Source: Chitinophaga polysaccharea
GTDB lineage: Bacteria > Bacteroidota > Bacteroidia > Chitinophagales > Chitinophagaceae
Length of the DNA stretch: 64,000 nt
Reading direction: 5' to 3'
Assembly (NCBI RefSeq): GCF_902150045.1
Contig: NZ_CABFVU010000003.1
Coordinates: forward strand, 868,001-932,000
The translations under genes and the position numbers were made by a program. The notes beneath the pieces were generated by a model that made no database searches, was not told the origin of the DNA, and saw nothing but the letters and a program-made list of their open reading frames with translations. Below are positions 18,375-27,700 of the stretch, in pieces (positions within the stretch are counted from its first letter, which is position 1; every line of letters begins with the position of its first letter).

Positions 18375-18878
18375 TTATTTTTTCAACGTTGGGAGCAGTC
18401 CGTCCAGGTTTTCCATTCCCATTGTCAGACCTTCTTTGAAACCCATCTTTATGGTTGCCTCGAGTTGGGCCAGGTCGGGATAAGTGATCACTGATTCTAC
18501 CAGTGTTACATCTCCTTTACCGGTAAAGCTCACTTCCCACTGCGATTGGGGCATGTTTGTATTGGGATTTCCGGCTTCATCAGCAAAAGCATCAACAATC
18601 GTAAATTTCTTTTGATCCTCGATGCTTTTATAATTTGCCAATGCCCAATGTTCTTCTCCTTCCGGGCCTACCATTGCGTAGTGCCAGGATCCGCCTTCCC
18701 TGAAGTCCATTGTTTTTGTTCTGGCTTTCCAGGGCTTTGGCGCCCACCATTGATCCAGGATCTCGCTTTTCGTATAGGCGTCCCATACTAAAGGAAGTGC
18801 CGCTGCAAATTCTCTTTTTACAGTGATGGTTTTGTTTTCCTTGTTTACGGAAAAATCAAACGCTAAGTTCTTACTCAT
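18375..18878 (-). CDS. SRPBCC (AHSA1-like) domain protein
   Basis: A 167-residue protein of the START/SRPBCC fold, AHSA1 branch: ITVKREFAAALPLVWDAYTKSEILDQWWAPKPW at the N-terminus and the closing helix region WEVSFTGKGDVTLVESV..MGFKEGLTMGMENLDGLL. Proteins of this type bind hydrophobic small molecules; ligands are mostly unknown. Its start codon overlaps the stop of the ArsR gene by 4 bp, so the two are translationally coupled. ArsR + SRPBCC is a common pair in which the regulator controls the ligand-binding protein. Confidence 0.87.
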   Translation of the reverse strand: MSKNLAFDFSVNKENKTITVKREFAAALPLVWDAYTKSEILDQWWAPKPWKARTKTMDFREGGSWHYAMVGPEGEEHWALANYKSIEDQKKFTIVDAFADEAGNPNTNMPQSQWEVSFTGKGDVTLVESVITYPDLAQLEATIKMGFKEGLTMGMENLDGLLPTLKK

Positions 18879-19195
18879 TGCTTATTGTTTTTAAGTGTTA
18901 ACAGTACTTTGTCAAGTTCATTAAAACGACTCTCCCATATTTTTTTGAACTCCTCCAGCCATTTATCTATTTCCTGCATTTTGGTACCATCCAGCTGGTA
19001 AAAAATTTCCCTGCCTGCCTGTTCCTGTTTTACCAGCTGGCATTCCGTTAATATCCGCAGATGCTTTGATACCGCCTGCCTGGTAATGTCGAAATGTTCG
19101 GCAATAGCATTTGGCGTCATTGCCTGCGACGCAATCAGTAATATAATGGCCCGCCGTGTCGGGTCGGCAATGGCCTGGAAAACATCTCTTCTCAT
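18875..19195 (-). CDS. ArsR-family winged-helix regulator
   Basis: A 106-residue protein with a complete ArsR-type winged helix: RRDVFQAIADPTRRAIILLI, then the recognition helix NAIAEHFDITRQAVSKHLRIL and the wing QEQAGREIFYQL. The metal-binding ELCVCDL motif of true arsenic sensors is absent, in line with the non-metal SRPBCC-associated subgroup. First gene of a two-gene operon. Sixteen bases upstream begins a large palindrome that encloses a promoter (19211-19258), so autorepression is likely. Confidence 0.9.
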   Translation of the reverse strand: MRRDVFQAIADPTRRAIILLIASQAMTPNAIAEHFDITRQAVSKHLRILTECQLVKQEQAGREIFYQLDGTKMQEIDKWLEEFKKIWESRFNELDKVLLTLKNNKQ

Positions 19196-19210
19196 TTGTC
19201 TTGTTTTTAC

Positions 19211-19258
19211 TTGCGCAACCGTTCAGTTGCAAATATAAGCAACTAATCGGTTGCGCAA
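19211..19258 (-). promoter_or_regulatory. Double operator enclosing the arsR promoter
   Basis: Two 16-bp dyads of the form GCAAC-N6-GTTGC lie at 19215-19230 and 19239-19254, centres 24 bp apart, and together form a 48-bp palindrome (18 of 20 bases match between the arms). Between and across them, on the minus strand, sit a consensus -7 TATATTTG (19237-19230) and a -33 TTTG (19259-19256), 18 bp apart. A dimer on each dyad would cover both promoter elements. Visible in sequence; repression by the adjacent ArsR is inference. Confidence 0.7.
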
Positions 19259-19431
19259 AATATTTTTTTTCCGGAGAGGTCACTGGAGCTAAAAGAAAAA
19301 AAGAATTAACCCTTTACAACTCATTAATTATGAGCACAAAGCAATTCTCCCTGCGGCAAGGGCTCCGTTAATAAAAAAGTTGGACGTGCGGTATTATTGG
19401 GCATTGGGCTACAACAGTGGCTTTCAGGTAC

Positions 19432-19514
19432 TAAGTTACCGGCAGACCTGATGGTACGTTGACGAATATTAATAAGTTACCGGCAGACCCGGTAGTAAGT
19501 CTGACGAAAGTTAA
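19432..19514. repeat. Two imperfect tandem units of about 41 bp
   Basis: TAAGTTACCGGCAGACC occurs at 19432-19448 and again at 19473-19489, 41 bp apart. Similarity continues after each copy (a GGTA/AGTA core, then TGACGAA) to about 19514, just inside the end of the following SRPBCC gene. The region 19260-19510 has no credible gene; a 13-codon ORF at 19330 is probably chance. Confidence 0.6.
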
Positions 19515-19972
19515 CCGGTTACACAGGCGTTATCCTGCATCATACCTTCTATCGTTTTCTTTATCATTACCACCGTAGTATTCCAATAGAAATTCAGATG
19601 ATGGTATATAGTTGCGGTAGGAAAATTAGTGATGGTTAGTGACAACAAAGTTTGTTCATTCTGCGGTTCAAACATAAAGCGGATAATTGAATAGTTCTCC
19701 GCGCTATCGGGTAACCTGGATATGGAGCTTAAAAAGTTATAGCTAACAACCTGCTCCGGTAAATACTCCAGTACAGTGCCTTTATTTTCAAACCTGGCAT
19801 GATGAAACCCACTGATCACAATCGGGGATCCTACTACCCAGGTGGTTGCTATCTCCAGCTCCAGTTCAGGCCCTCCCATCCATGCTGTCATCAAACCAAT
19901 ATCTGTAACCGCGTGCCATACCCGGGCAACCGGGGCGTTGATGCTTATCTGTTTACTTATGATCTCTTCCAT
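19511..19972 (-). CDS. SRPBCC domain protein
   Basis: A 153-residue START/SRPBCC-fold protein: EIISKQISINAPVARVWHAVTDIGLMTAWMG at the N-terminus and the long C-terminal helix starting at YHHLNFYWNTTVVMIKKTIEGM. It follows the DinB-fold gene with a gap of one base, so both are surely one transcript. The ligand is unknown. It is distinct in sequence from the SRPBCC protein at 18375. Confidence 0.82.
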   Translation of the reverse strand: MEEIISKQISINAPVARVWHAVTDIGLMTAWMGGPELELEIATTWVVGSPIVISGFHHARFENKGTVLEYLPEQVVSYNFLSSISRLPDSAENYSIIRFMFEPQNEQTLLSLTITNFPTATIYHHLNFYWNTTVVMIKKTIEGMMQDNACVTG

Positions 19973-19973
19973 T

Positions 19974-20444
19974 TTATGAATTTAGCCTGGTCATTTTCTT
20001 TATCAGGGAAATCTGCCCCAGGTGATAATGTGTATGCTCAATAACCCCCAGCAAGTTCCGGTAATAGCTTCCGTACTTCGGGTCTGCGAAGTCCCTGAAT
20101 AGTATGGCATCATCCAGGTCGTCAATCGCTGCAGCCAGTTGTTCTGCTTCTGCAAAACACCTGGTTACCAAATCCTGCCACTCTTCTTCGGAAGATATTG
20201 GTCCCAGGTCAAAACTGAATTTATCATGCGCATTTAAAGGATTGCCCCGCAATACATTCAGGATAGCGCCCACATAGTAGTTGATATGAAAAACAAGAAC
20301 GGCGATCGTATTCAGATCCTGTACCTTTGTGGTGGCCTGTTTATAATCTACATCCGCTAATATGTCTTTCAGGTTTATGCTGGTCCAGTTCCCCCCGAAA
20401 TGAACATCCCTGAAATGCTTTGATAATTGTTTGACTGAGCTCAT
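19974..20444 (-). CDS. DinB-fold protein (DUF1572-like)
   Basis: A 156-residue four-helix-bundle protein. Candidate metal ligands are the His in VLVFHINYYVGAIL and the histidines in IEHTHYHLGQISLIKKM. It resembles the DUF1572 branch of the DinB superfamily. First gene of a two-gene operon with the SRPBCC protein. Function unknown; related proteins carry out metal-dependent thiol chemistry. Confidence 0.8.
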   Translation of the reverse strand: MSSVKQLSKHFRDVHFGGNWTSINLKDILADVDYKQATTKVQDLNTIAVLVFHINYYVGAILNVLRGNPLNAHDKFSFDLGPISSEEEWQDLVTRCFAEAEQLAAAIDDLDDAILFRDFADPKYGSYYRNLLGVIEHTHYHLGQISLIKKMTRLNS

Positions 20445-20823
20445 AGCGTGTCCAATTGTTTGTTTCCTTTCCGGATTTTTTACAATACATCTTCCTTCAT
20501 TAACACCACTACATCAATGACACAGCCGGCGTATCACAGGCTGCAGCAAATTCAGACCCGGCGATTTGCAGGAAGAATAATACCTCGTTCCTTTTCTGTA
20601 TACTCAACGGCGCGGTTGAATATGCCTCCCCTCCAGGTAAGCCAGCATGCCCAGCACCTGCAGTACCACCTCCCAACAGGCAATCGGCCCAAAGTATTTT
20701 TTTCAATAACGGGATATTCCCGATCTGGTATTTCATCCGTGAATTTAATTAAACTTTAGACGCAGTTGAGAGGGATCCGGTCACAAAAATTAAATAGCTT
20801 TAATCACTTAAACTTACACAATA
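20445..20823. other. Intergenic region without a credible gene
   Basis: Short ORFs on both strands (20448-20759 plus, 20509-20736 minus) have no recognisable domain and poor codon character. One minus-strand stretch near 20640-20735 is hydrophobic in a second frame (ACWEVVLQVLGMLAYLEG), which could be a gene remnant but is too short to name. A near-consensus -7 TAGCTTTA at 20795-20802 could serve the gene at 20824. Confidence 0.5.
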
Positions 20824-21123
20824 ATGGAAGAGGAACTCATGGAAGAATCATCCGGCCAGAAGGAAACCTTTCGCGGCACTGTACAGCAGCTGAAAAAAAA
20901 AGCAGCAGAAAGCAATGTGATCGTCACTCATGCACAGATAGCAGGTAAACTGAACATACCGTTGGAGCAATTTAATGCCTGCTATATAAGTGATGAAGCG
21001 CCGCCTGAACTATTCCCGCTGCTTCGCTCACAATACTCAGATATCATCGGCAATTTAAGAGTGATCCATATATGGTTTACTGAAACTATTGAGCTGCCTG
21101 ATCCGGAATTTGATGAAGAATAA
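20824..21123 (+). CDS. Hypothetical protein
   Basis: A 99-residue acidic protein I do not recognise. It has an acidic first stretch, a helical middle containing a helix-turn-helix-like pattern (IVTHAQIAGKLNIPLEQFNACYI), and an acidic end (PDPEFDEE). A start at the internal ATG (20839) is also possible. It is convergent with the SDR gene, with only 2 bp between the stop codons and no terminator. Confidence 0.6.
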   Translation: MEEELMEESSGQKETFRGTVQQLKKKAAESNVIVTHAQIAGKLNIPLEQFNACYISDEAPPELFPLLRSQYSDIIGNLRVIHIWFTETIELPDPEFDEE

Positions 21124-21125
21124 GA

Positions 21126-21878
21126 TCAGAACGGATGGTAACGCATACCTCCGTCAACAGTGGCAACGCTGCCGGTAACATACCGCGCACGGGGCGATAC
21201 CAGGAATGCCGCCATATTGGCCATGTCCTGCGGTTCGCCAAAATCGCCCAACGGAATTTCGCGTTCAGCAAACTTCCGCCGCTCATCGCCCTGAAAATAA
21301 GGACGGATATTTTCCGTATCAATAAGACCGGGCTGCAGGCAGTTGACCCTGATACCATAACGCCCCAGTTGCCCCGCCAGCTGTTTGGACCAGGCCACCA
21401 CCGCCGCTTTGGCCACTGCTGAAACATTCAGGGTCCGCAATTCATAAGTACTGGTCAGGTTCAGGATAACACCCTCTTTTCGTTCCATAAAATGAGGCAG
21501 TAATTCCTGTGTGAGCTGCCGGTGGCGCTCAAAATCCAGGGTCATGGATTCCTTCCAGGGCTCTTCCGGTCCAACCACTTCTACAGGACGGCTACGGCCT
21601 GCATTATTAATAAGGATATCTACATGCCCCAGGGCGGATAGCGCCGCTGCTGCAATTTTCTGCGGTCCGTCGGGCGCCACAAAATCCTGGATCAGCGTTA
21701 CCGGCTCCACTCCCCCTGCGGCTACCACTTCTGTTTTCAAACTATTCAGCAAATCTTCATTTCTTGCAACTGCCAGCACCTTTACACCTTCAATAGCCAG
21801 TTCCCTTACAATGGCGCGGCCAATCCCCTGGCTGGCGCCTGTTACTACTGCTGTTTTTTCTTTCAGATACAGATCCAT
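21126..21878 (-). CDS. Short-chain dehydrogenase/reductase-like protein with altered active site
   Basis: A 250-residue Rossmann-fold protein. Cofactor motifs are intact: TGASQGIG (13-20) and NNAG (91-94). Ser143 and Lys157 of the catalytic set are present, but the tyrosine of YxxxK is replaced by Ser153 (SAVAK). Tyr145 lies nearby and could substitute, or the protein may bind the cofactor without normal catalysis. The C-terminal YVTGSVATVDGGMRYHPF is typical. It is divergent from an HxlR regulator, the usual arrangement for a regulator and its target. Confidence 0.85.
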   Translation of the reverse strand: MDLYLKEKTAVVTGASQGIGRAIVRELAIEGVKVLAVARNEDLLNSLKTEVVAAGGVEPVTLIQDFVAPDGPQKIAAAALSALGHVDILINNAGRSRPVEVVGPEEPWKESMTLDFERHRQLTQELLPHFMERKEGVILNLTSTYELRTLNVSAVAKAAVVAWSKQLAGQLGRYGIRVNCLQPGLIDTENIRPYFQGDERRKFAEREIPLGDFGEPQDMANMAAFLVSPRARYVTGSVATVDGGMRYHPF

Positions 21879-21969
21879 ACTTTTTATCTTAATAAAGATG
21901 AATAAATAATGCGCCTGGGCGCTTTTAAAATTTCTTTGTAAAAGTAACGGGCAGCATCTAATTTTATAG

Positions 21970-21997
21970 GTTATACAACCAATTGTACGGTACTAAC
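21970..21997. promoter_or_regulatory. Candidate HxlR operator between SDR and hxlR genes
   Basis: An inner dyad TACAA-CCAA-TTGTA (21974-21987) is nested in a looser outer one (GTTATAC ... GTACTAAC). It lies just upstream of the HxlR start in the divergent region. HxlR proteins bind short dyads in such places; binding here is inference. Confidence 0.4.
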
Positions 21998-22010
21998 AAA
22001 CATGTAAGTA

Positions 22011-22379
22011 ATGGCAACCAGGAAGAAAAATTCAACATATACCCGCAATGAAAACATCATTATTGAATGCGACCTTACCTACGCTGTAAATAAGATCGGG
22101 GGCAGATGGAAAATACTGATCCTGAGTAAACTGGAAAAGAAAAAAATGCGGTTCAGCGAACTGAAGAAAGAATTTTGCTACATCACCGAGCGCATGTTAA
22201 CGCTGCAGCTGCGCGCAATGGAACAAGACGGGCTGGTGAAACGGACCGTGTACGCAGAAGTGCCCCCACGGGTGGAATATGAGCTCACAGAAATGGCGGC
22301 AGAATTTGGCCCTATCTTCAAACAACTGAGCGAATGGGGAGGCAAACACCGGAAGCTGATTACAAAAGAAGCAAACTAA
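22011..22379 (+). CDS. HxlR-family winged-helix regulator
   Basis: A 122-residue protein with the complete HxlR domain: CDLTYAVNKIGGRWKILILSKL, MRFSELKKEF, ITERMLTLQLRAMEQDGLVKRTVY and PRVEYELTEMAAEFGPI. The Cys before the first helix is at the position that senses thiol or electrophile stress in YodB/HypR-type members. It is divergent from the SDR gene and 12 bp upstream of the carrier-protein-like gene, in the same frame. Confidence 0.9.
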   Translation: MATRKKNSTYTRNENIIIECDLTYAVNKIGGRWKILILSKLEKKKMRFSELKKEFCYITERMLTLQLRAMEQDGLVKRTVYAEVPPRVEYELTEMAAEFGPIFKQLSEWGGKHRKLITKEAN

Positions 22380-22391
22380 CAAACATTATTT

Positions 22392-22934
22392 ATGGGGCTG
22401 GACAGCGTGGAACTGCTGGTGACTTTTGAGAAACATTTCGGTATCGGGATCCCCGATGCGGAAGCGGAAACGATTTTTACGGTACAGGATATGACCGATG
22501 TAATAGCAAAGCACCTGACTATTACAGACAATAGTGCGGACCTTCAAAACCGCATCTTCCGGGATATTAAAAACAGCGCCTTAATTAATCCTGGCATACA
22601 ACTCACGGATAACATCTCCGCCTTTATCTCCCCGGATGATCACAAAACCTGGCCGGCCCTGGAAGATTATTTACAGCTAAAGATTCCCCGGCCCAATACA
22701 AAAACGGGCATCTTTGCTCCGCCCAGGGGTTACGACTGGAAAACGATTTCCGCCGGCCGGTTCATCAACGTTATATGCGCGCACAATTTCAAGACGCTTA
22801 CAAACGCCGCTAATATCAAAAGTAAATACGAAATATATGTTATCGTGATGGGTATTACTTCAGATAAAACGGGGGTCGACTGCTACAACATCACTCCTGC
22901 TAAATCCTTTACAGGCGATTTTGGCATCGATTAA
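22392..22934 (+). CDS. Carrier-protein-like protein with unknown C-terminal domain
   Basis: A 180-residue protein. Its first 45 residues match the part of an acyl carrier protein from the phosphopantetheine site onward: GLDSVELLVTFEKHFGI with Ser5 as the modifiable serine, then IPDAEAETIFTVQDMTDVI. The first helix that normally precedes GLDS is missing, and no start upstream is possible because the HxlR stop lies in the same frame. The remaining 130 residues have no family I recognise. The gene is probably co-transcribed with hxlR. Whether it is phosphopantetheinylated is unknown. Confidence 0.6.
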   Translation: MGLDSVELLVTFEKHFGIGIPDAEAETIFTVQDMTDVIAKHLTITDNSADLQNRIFRDIKNSALINPGIQLTDNISAFISPDDHKTWPALEDYLQLKIPRPNTKTGIFAPPRGYDWKTISAGRFINVICAHNFKTLTNAANIKSKYEIYVIVMGITSDKTGVDCYNITPAKSFTGDFGID

Positions 22935-23054
22935 CCCTTCATCTACATATATTATCTTATTTCAACATATAGAATAAAATCGCCCATACCCAAAAAATAA
23001 CAGTTTCTTCACAAGCCAGGGGCAGCTTTTTTTCATTTACTATCAAACTTTTAT

Positions 23055-23062
23055 TACTTTTG
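23055..23062 (+). promoter_or_regulatory. Consensus -7 element almost touching a start codon
   Basis: TACTTTTG fits TAnnTTTG exactly, and the ATG at 23071 lies only 8 bp further on. If used, the mRNA would have nearly no leader. Confidence 0.45.
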
Positions 23063-23070
23063 GCCCCCGA

Positions 23071-23457
23071 ATGAGAGTAGCTGTATTTTTCGCATATCTT
23101 TGTTTCCTCCTGCTCAGGGGGGAGGGCTATGCTTTTACCTCTGCTCATCATAACAACCCGGACTCTCTGCTTAAAAATCTTCAACACCAGCACCGCATTA
23201 AATTCCTGGACACCAACCAGGATTATTCTACCGTAAATAGTCCTGATCTCGAAGAAGATTGCCTGATCAGTGAAGATTTGGATGAGGAAGATGTTAATAA
23301 TTTTTCTGCCAGGAAATACAGGTTGCTTACCAGCTATTACCTGACGCTCATCAGCCCGGATGATTTAAGCTATCTCCACAAATGCCATAAAGCCCCTCCA
23401 CCCTTCTGGGGCTATCTTTCCGATATATACATTACACATAGCGTTTTAAGGATCTGA
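23071..23457 (+). CDS. Small exported hypothetical protein
   Basis: A 128-residue protein with a plausible signal peptide (residues 1-21, MRVAVFFAYLCFLLLRGEGYA), an acidic middle (EEDCLISEDLDEEDVNN) and an aromatic, Pro-rich C-terminal part (KAPPPFWGYLSDIYI). I do not recognise a domain. It precedes the RND efflux operon by 177 bp on the same strand; whether it belongs to it is unclear. Confidence 0.5.
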   Translation: MRVAVFFAYLCFLLLRGEGYAFTSAHHNNPDSLLKNLQHQHRIKFLDTNQDYSTVNSPDLEEDCLISEDLDEEDVNNFSARKYRLLTSYYLTLISPDDLSYLHKCHKAPPPFWGYLSDIYITHSVLRI

Positions 23458-23634
23458 TCATACACCTGTATCAGTTACCGGGAATATGACCATGCGTGCC
23501 TGGCGGGTGTGTATTTGATATTACTTTCCTCCTGCATCACAGTTCAGGCGTTATCCTGGCAACTGATCCCGCTTATTGTCCATAGGCATCCCTGCCTTAC
23601 AAACATACCATCGCTTTAATATCCATTTAATATC

Positions 23635-24717
23635 ATGAACAGAATTGTCATGTTTGCGGGCTTGTTTGTTGTATTGTGCTACACAAGCTGTAAACCAAAA
23701 GAAGAAGTAAAAGAAGAAGCCGGCAAATTTACCGTTACCAGCCCGATAAGGATCGATACTTCGTTTACCAACGAGTATGTTTCACAGATAAAATCTGTAC
23801 GGAACATCGAAATCAGGGTACAGGAAAGAGGTTACCTCCAGAACATTTACGTGGATGAGGGCCAGTTCGTAAAAGCCGGTCAGCTGCTGTTCAGGATCAT
23901 GCCGAAAATGTTTGAGGCAGAGCTCCAGAAGGCAGAGGCAGAAGTAAAAGCAGCCGAAATAGAGCTGCAGAACACCAAGACCCTGGTAGACAAAAACATC
24001 GTTTCCAAAAACGAACAGGCAGTGGCCCAGGCCAAGCTGGACCAGGCAAAAGCTGAAATGGCCCTTGCAAAGCTGCACCTGTCGTTCACCGAAATCAGGG
24101 CGCCGTTTGATGGCACTATTGACCGTATCCCGTTCAAACTGGGAAGCGTTATCGATGAAGGCGGGCTGCTGACCAGCCTTTCAGACAACAGCCAGATGTT
24201 CGCTTACTTCAACGTGTCTGAACCGGAATACCTCGACTATGCCACCAATGCCAAAGGCCGGGGCGATAACAAAGTAAGCCTGCTGCTGGCCAATAACCAA
24301 CCGCTTCAGTATAAAGGCGATGTGGAAACCATTGAAAGTGAATTCAACAACGAAACAGGCAACATTGCCTTCAGGGCCAGATTCCCTAACCCGGACAAAC
24401 TGTTGAAAAACGGTGAAACCGGCAAGGTGCTGATGACCATCCCGCTTAAAAATGCGCTGGTCATCCCACAAAAAGCTACCTACGAAATACAGGACAAACT
24501 GTATGTTTTCGTGGTAGACAATAACAACAAGGTAAGATCCAGGAACATCGCCATCCGTGGCCAGATGCCTGATATGTATGTGGTTGAAAACGGCCTTTCG
24601 GAAACCGACAAGATAGTACTTGAAGGTGTACAGAAGGTAAAAGACAATGACAAAATCAATTACGATTACCAAAAACCAGCCGAAGTGATTTCCCATCTGC
24701 GATTAAAAGCGGAATAG
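23635..24717 (+). CDS. RND efflux periplasmic adaptor (membrane fusion protein), lipoprotein
   Basis: A 360-residue protein with a lipoprotein signal (VVLCYTSC). The biotinyl-lipoyl halves flank a coiled-coil hairpin (about residues 95-145, KAEAEVKAAEIELQNTKTLV and AVAQAKLDQAKAEMALAKL), then the beta-barrel and membrane-proximal domains, as in AcrA/MexA. It links the inner-membrane pump to the outer-membrane channel. First gene of a three-gene operon, 28 bp before the pump gene. No regulator gene is adjacent. Confidence 0.92.
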   Translation: MNRIVMFAGLFVVLCYTSCKPKEEVKEEAGKFTVTSPIRIDTSFTNEYVSQIKSVRNIEIRVQERGYLQNIYVDEGQFVKAGQLLFRIMPKMFEAELQKAEAEVKAAEIELQNTKTLVDKNIVSKNEQAVAQAKLDQAKAEMALAKLHLSFTEIRAPFDGTIDRIPFKLGSVIDEGGLLTSLSDNSQMFAYFNVSEPEYLDYATNAKGRGDNKVSLLLANNQPLQYKGDVETIESEFNNETGNIAFRARFPNPDKLLKNGETGKVLMTIPLKNALVIPQKATYEIQDKLYVFVVDNNNKVRSRNIAIRGQMPDMYVVENGLSETDKIVLEGVQKVKDNDKINYDYQKPAEVISHLRLKAE

Positions 24718-24745
24718 TCGTTCAAGTCCAAACCAGCCTAGTGCC

Positions 24746-27700
24746 ATGCTTAATAAATTTATACAGCGACCGGTTCTGTCCATAGTAATATCGCTTATTA
24801 TCGTTTTCCTCGGAATACTGGCTATATCACAATTACCTGTTACACAGTTTCCGTCCATCTCGCCGCCAAAAGTAAATGTAACGGCAGAATATCCCGGAGC
24901 CAACGGTGAGTTAATGATCAAATCAGTGATCATTCCGCTGGAGAGGGCCATCAACGGCGTTCCGGGAATGAAATACATCGCCTCTGATGCAGGTAACGAT
25001 GGAGAAGCCTCCCTGCAGGTGGTTTTCAATCTCGGTACCGATCCGAACCAGGCCTCATTAAACGTACAAAACCGCGTGGCCTCCGTGGTGAACAAACTGC
25101 CGCCACTGGTAGTACGTGAAGGTGTTAAGATTACCCGCGAGGAATCTAACATGCTCATGTACATCAACCTTTACAGCGATGATCCGCAAACCGATCAGAA
25201 ATTCCTTTTCAATTTCGCAGACATCAACATCTTATCGGAATTAAAAAGAGTAGATGGGGTTGGCTTCGCCGATATCCTCGGTAACCGCGAATATGCCATG
25301 AGGATCTGGCTGAAACCGGATCGTATGCTGGCCTACAAGATCTCTGCCGACGAAGTGATGAAAGCGCTGGGAGAACAAAGCCTGGAAGCCTCTCCTGGTA
25401 AAACCGGGGAGAGCTCCGGTAAAAGATCCCAGACGTTTGAATACGTATTAAAATATCCCGGAAGGTTCACAAACAAGGAAGGATACGAAAACGTGATCCT
25501 CCGTTCAAGCCCCAACGGTGAGATACTGCGCCTGAAAGACGTAGCAGACGTGGAGTTCGGAAGCTCCATGTACGATATCTATTCCAACCTGAATGGTAAA
25601 CCTTCTGCGGCCATCGTACTGAAGCAATCATACGGAAGTAATGCCAGCCAGGTGATCAGGGATGTGAAGGCGAAGATGAAAGAGATCAAAGCCAACTCCT
25701 TTCCAAAAGGAATGGATTATGAAATCAGTTATGATGTATCCAAATTCCTCGACGCTTCTATTGAGAAAGTGATCCATACCCTGGTGGAAGCCTTTGTATT
25801 GGTGGGTTTGGTGGTGTTCCTGTTCCTGGGCGACTGGCGCTCTACCATCATCCCCGCCATGGCGGTGCCAGTATCGCTGATCGGGACGTTTGTATTCATG
25901 CAGTTCCTGGGCATCACGCTGAACCTCATCACCCTCTTCGCATTGGTACTGGCCATTGGTGTAGTAGTGGATGATGCCATCGTGGTGATTGAAGCGGTGC
26001 ACGCCAAAATGGAAGAGGAACATCTTTCGCCACTAAAGGCAACCAAAAAAGCGATGCATGAAATTGCCGGAGCTATCATTGCCATTACCTTCCTGATGGC
26101 AGCGGTGTTTATACCGGTAGCCTTCATGTCGGGCCCCGTTGGTATATTCTACCGGCAGTTTTCCATCACCATGGCAACTGCTATTATCCTTTCGGGTGTG
26201 GTGGCGCTCACGCTTACACCAGCGCTTTGCGCCATGATCCTGAAGAACACGCACGGGAAACCTAAAAAGCAAAACGCGCTGGATAAATTCCTGGCAGGCT
26301 TTAATAACTCCTTTAACCGAACATCAGGAAAGTACCAGAAAATACTGGGCGCCATCGTTAACCGCAGGGCCATCACCTTTGGCGTACTGGCGGCTTTCTG
26401 CGCCGGTATATGGTTCATGAATAAAACGGTGCCTTCGGGCTTCATCCCCAATGAAGACCAGGGGATGTTCTATGCCATTATTCAAACCCCGCCCGGATCG
26501 TCGTTGGAAAGAACCAACCAGGTGGCAGAAAAGCTGCAGAAAATTGCAGAAGGCGTGGAAGGTGTGCAATCCGTTTCTTCCCTGGCAGGTTATGAAATCC
26601 TTACAGAAGGTACAGGCTCCAACTCTGGTACCTGCCTTATTAACCTGAAAAGCTGGGAAGACAGGAAACATTCTGTACAGGAGATCATCAATGAACTGGA
26701 AGAAAAATCCAAAGACATCACCGGTGCTACTATTGAGTTCTTCCAGCCCCCCGCCGTACCTGGTTATGGCGCTGCCGGCGGTTTCGAGCTGCGCCTTCTG
26801 GATAAAGCAGGGTCGGGCGACTATAAAAAAATGGAAACGGTGAGCAGGGATTTTGTGAAAGAACTGAGTAGACGGAAGGAGCTGTCGTCGGTATTCACTT
26901 TTTACAGCGCCAGCTTCCCGCAGTATATGCTGAGGATTGATAACGACCTTGCACAACAAAAAGGCGTGAGTATCGATAATGCCATGAACACGCTCTCCAC
27001 CCTTGTAGGAAGTAACTACGAGATCAGCTTCATCAAATTCGACCGGCAGTATAAAGTAATTGTACAGGCATCGCCGCAGTACAGGGCCCTTCCGGATGAT
27101 ATCCTTAAGCTGTATGTGAAAAATGACCATGATGAAATGGTGCCGTTTTCTGATTTTATGAAGATGGAAAAAGTATATGGACTGTCGGAAATCACCCGGC
27201 ACAACATGTACAACGCATCAGAAATCAGCGGGGCCGCCGCTCCCGGTTACAGTAGTGGCGAAGCTATTAAGGTGATCAGCGAAGTAGCGCAGAAGAGTTT
27301 GCCCAGAGGGTTTGGGATCGACTGGGCAGGTATTTCAAAAGATGAGGTGGCACAGGGCAACCAGGCTATCTATATCTTCCTGATCTGTCTTGGTTTCGTA
27401 TACCTGATCCTGGCTGCGCAATATGAGAGCTTTATCCTGCCGCTGGCGGTGATCCTTTCATTGCCGCCTGGTATTTTCGGCGCGTTCTTCCTGTTGAAAG
27501 TATTGGGACTGGAAAATAATATCTATGCGCAGGTAGCCATGGTAATGCTGATTGGCTTGCTGGGCAAGAATGCCGTACTGATAGTAGAATTTGCTGTGCA
27601 GAAACACAGCTCCGGGTCAACCGTGCTGAAAGCCGCCATGGAAGGCGCCAAGGTGAGGTTCCGGCCTATCCTGATGACCTCCTTCGCATTTATAGCCGGG

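Noticed and set aside
20509..20736. Gly-rich 75-residue minus-strand ORF as a possible peptide precursor
   Set aside because: No leader motif, no modifying enzyme nearby, and the Gly-rich part may come from a remnant in another frame.
26324..27202. 292-codon minus-strand ORF opposite the RND pump
   Set aside because: Shadow of the pump gene; no recognisable domain or signal.
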